From positions 7,456 to 14,748 of the forward strand of contig NVSQ01000028.1 of NCBI GenBank assembly GCA_002401285.1: 7,293 nt of DNA. Direction: 5' to 3'. The position numbers and the translations under genes are program-made. This stretch comes from SAR202 cluster bacterium (GTDB taxonomy: Bacteria; Chloroflexota; Dehalococcoidia; UBA3495). Below are positions 5,983 through 7,293 of the stretch, piece by piece. Numbering within the stretch: position 1 is the first letter of the stretch; each line of letters starts with the position of its first letter. The notes beneath the pieces are model-generated. The model made no database searches. It was not told where the DNA came from and worked only from the letters and a program-made list of their open reading frames with translations.

Positions 5983-7281
5983 ATGGCCAACGAAACCGGC
6001 AAAACCTTACCCTCGACCGGGTTGATGGATCTTATTCGACTGATCTGTGGCCTCCTCCGCGCTTTGATGCCCAATCGCTACTTCTTGAATCCCGGTTTGG
6101 TCCTAAGTGATTGGATCAGGGATCTAGCCCGGCGCCGCTCGACCGAGGGCATCATCCTCAACTTTGGATTCAGAAGGTTTTTGCTGGTAACGGGAAGAGA
6201 CCTGTCACGACACATCTTGAATCAAAGTCCAAGCACCAACACTTATGCGGCAGGACCGGGCAAAGTAGCGGCCGTGTCTTTCCTGGCGGAGCAATCGCTC
6301 ACTCTTAGCCATGACGAGAAATGGGACAAGCTGCGACCGTTAAATGAGCAAACACTGTCAACCGGTGGCAGCCCTGATCTCCAACAGGCTGCACTGTTCC
6401 AAGTCCAGGTGGCATTTGCCCAACCTGTATCCAGCATTGATGACATTCGAGACCGTATGGGCAGGGTCATGCTGGGGGTTGTATTTGGCGGTGCTCCGCC
6501 ACAACTGGCTCAAGACATACAAGTCTTGTTTGGCTATGTCCAATCCCTGCCGAGAAGAAAATTGTTAGGATGGACCCAAAGAGGCCGCCGCGAACGGTTT
6601 TATGGGTCGATTCGGCAGTCGTGGAACGAGGCGCAAGGAACGAGTCTGCTTGCCAGAGCGCACACCTTTTCTCGAGGGGGACATTTCGACGAAGATCAAC
6701 TGCTGCAGCAGATCCCCCACTGGATGTTCACGTTTACCGGGTCGGGCACCGATCTGCTATCGAGGACATTGGCCATGTTGGGGTCAAGGCCGGAGGTTGC
6801 CGAGCAGGTGCGACAGGAGATTAACGCTGCTGGTCCCCTGGACCAAGCGATCTCCATCAGCCGCCTAAACTTCGTGGAAGCATGCCTATTGGAGACATGC
6901 CGCCTGTTCCCGCCGGTTACCCGTACTTCCCACGTAGCTCCCCAAGGAGATACGTTCGACGGCGTCTCAATACCGGCCGGCTTGGAGATATTGCACTACT
7001 TCCTGATCAGCCTCCGCGACACTTCGGTGGACCCAAGCGCTAACTACTTTGAACCGGACAAATGGCTCGACCCGGGAAACGATAGGCGCTCGGTGTACCC
7101 TAATATCTTTCTAAGCGGCGCGCGAGCTTGCCCCGGTGAAAGTCTGATTCTTTTCGTCTGTAAAGCCGCGATTATATTTCTCTACGGAGTGAAAAATGAG
7201 ATGCTAAGCATCCGTGCGCTCACAACGGACCCTCTGTCTTTCCCATTCCCGAAAGGGACACCTCGTTTTCGATTATCTTGA
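5983..7281 (+). CDS. cytochrome P450 with a non-canonical I-helix
   Basis: The product is 432 residues, complete for a soluble bacterial P450. The Cys loop FLSGARACPG matches FxxGxRxCxG, with C383 as haem ligand. The K-helix ExxR is ETCR (304-307), followed by LFPPVTRTS. FEPDKWLDP takes the PERF position. The I-helix is WMFTFTGSGTDLLSRTL (247 on). Against the usual (A/G)Gx(D/E)T(T/S) it reads T-G-S-G-T-D (252-257), so the acidic residue is Gly255 and the Thr (T256) is kept. Loss of that acid is known in P450s that act on preformed hydroperoxides or act as isomerases, rather than on O2 with NAD(P)H electrons. AGGAG at 5967-5971 lies 11 bases before ATG 5983. No ferredoxin or reductase gene is in the window. 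The gene follows the haem dioxygenase by 139 bases on the same strand and may be cotranscribed. A fatty-acid hydroperoxide is the inferred substrate; a normal monooxygenase remains possible. Confidence 0.9.
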   Translation: MANETGKTLPSTGLMDLIRLICGLLRALMPNRYFLNPGLVLSDWIRDLARRRSTEGIILNFGFRRFLLVTGRDLSRHILNQSPSTNTYAAGPGKVAAVSFLAEQSLTLSHDEKWDKLRPLNEQTLSTGGSPDLQQAALFQVQVAFAQPVSSIDDIRDRMGRVMLGVVFGGAPPQLAQDIQVLFGYVQSLPRRKLLGWTQRGRRERFYGSIRQSWNEAQGTSLLARAHTFSRGGHFDEDQLLQQIPHWMFTFTGSGTDLLSRTLAMLGSRPEVAEQVRQEINAAGPLDQAISISRLNFVEACLLETCRLFPPVTRTSHVAPQGDTFDGVSIPAGLEILHYFLISLRDTSVDPSANYFEPDKWLDPGNDRRSVYPNIFLSGARACPGESLILFVCKAAIIFLYGVKNEMLSIRALTTDPLSFPFPKGTPRFRLS

Positions 7282-7293
7282 CGTGGAACTACC

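Noticed and set aside
1..7293. Altered genetic code with TGA as Trp
   Set aside because: The cupin, dioxygenase and P450 frames end in TGA at sensible C-terminal ends, and Trp is otherwise written TGG throughout.

Overview
The window is 7.3 kb of bacterial chromosome with a moderately GC-rich base composition, ordinary Shine-Dalgarno (SD) sites and sigma70-like promoter elements. The gene content (Vgb-like propeller, DUF2306 membrane protein, small cupin, alpha/beta hydrolase, animal-type haem dioxygenase/peroxidase, cytochrome P450) fits an uncultured environmental bacterium. I cannot name the phylum from the sequence alone. No tRNA, rRNA, CRISPR array, transposase or integrase was seen.

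Layout. Positions 1-745 hold the 3' part of a Vgb-like beta-propeller gene that enters from outside the window. Positions 937-1598 hold a DUF2306-type membrane protein gene broken by an apparent one-base loss near 1280, behind a good promoter (TTGACG-17-TATAGT). A one-domain cupin (1735-2067) and an alpha/beta hydrolase (3033-2107, minus strand) converge with a 39-base gap. A 340-base, partly AT-rich gap with several inverted repeats separates the hydrolase from the divergently read right-hand block.

The right-hand block (3375-7281) is the most interesting part. It encodes a TPR-haem dioxygenase of the PIOX/alpha-dioxygenase branch of the animal peroxidase family, followed 139 bases later by a cytochrome P450. 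The dioxygenase reading frame is cut by one in-frame TGA (4773-4775), exactly where relatives are expected to have Trp. The same frame then continues without another stop for 1,068 bases. The distal haem His lies before the TGA; the catalytic Tyr and proximal haem His lie after it. The two haem-enzyme types match the two halves of fungal Ppo/linoleate diol synthase fusions, in which a haem dioxygenase makes a fatty-acid hydroperoxide and a P450 domain rearranges it. The P450 keeps the Cys loop and ExxR, but its I-helix has Gly where an O2-activating P450 has Asp or Glu. That fits a hydroperoxide-using enzyme. My inference is that this is a split, oxylipin-like lipid oxidation pair, recently inactivated, dependent on stop readthrough, or affected by a sequence error.

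Two gene-breaking changes in 7.3 kb (the frameshift near 1280 and the TGA at 4773) mean base accuracy should be checked before either gene is called a true pseudogene.
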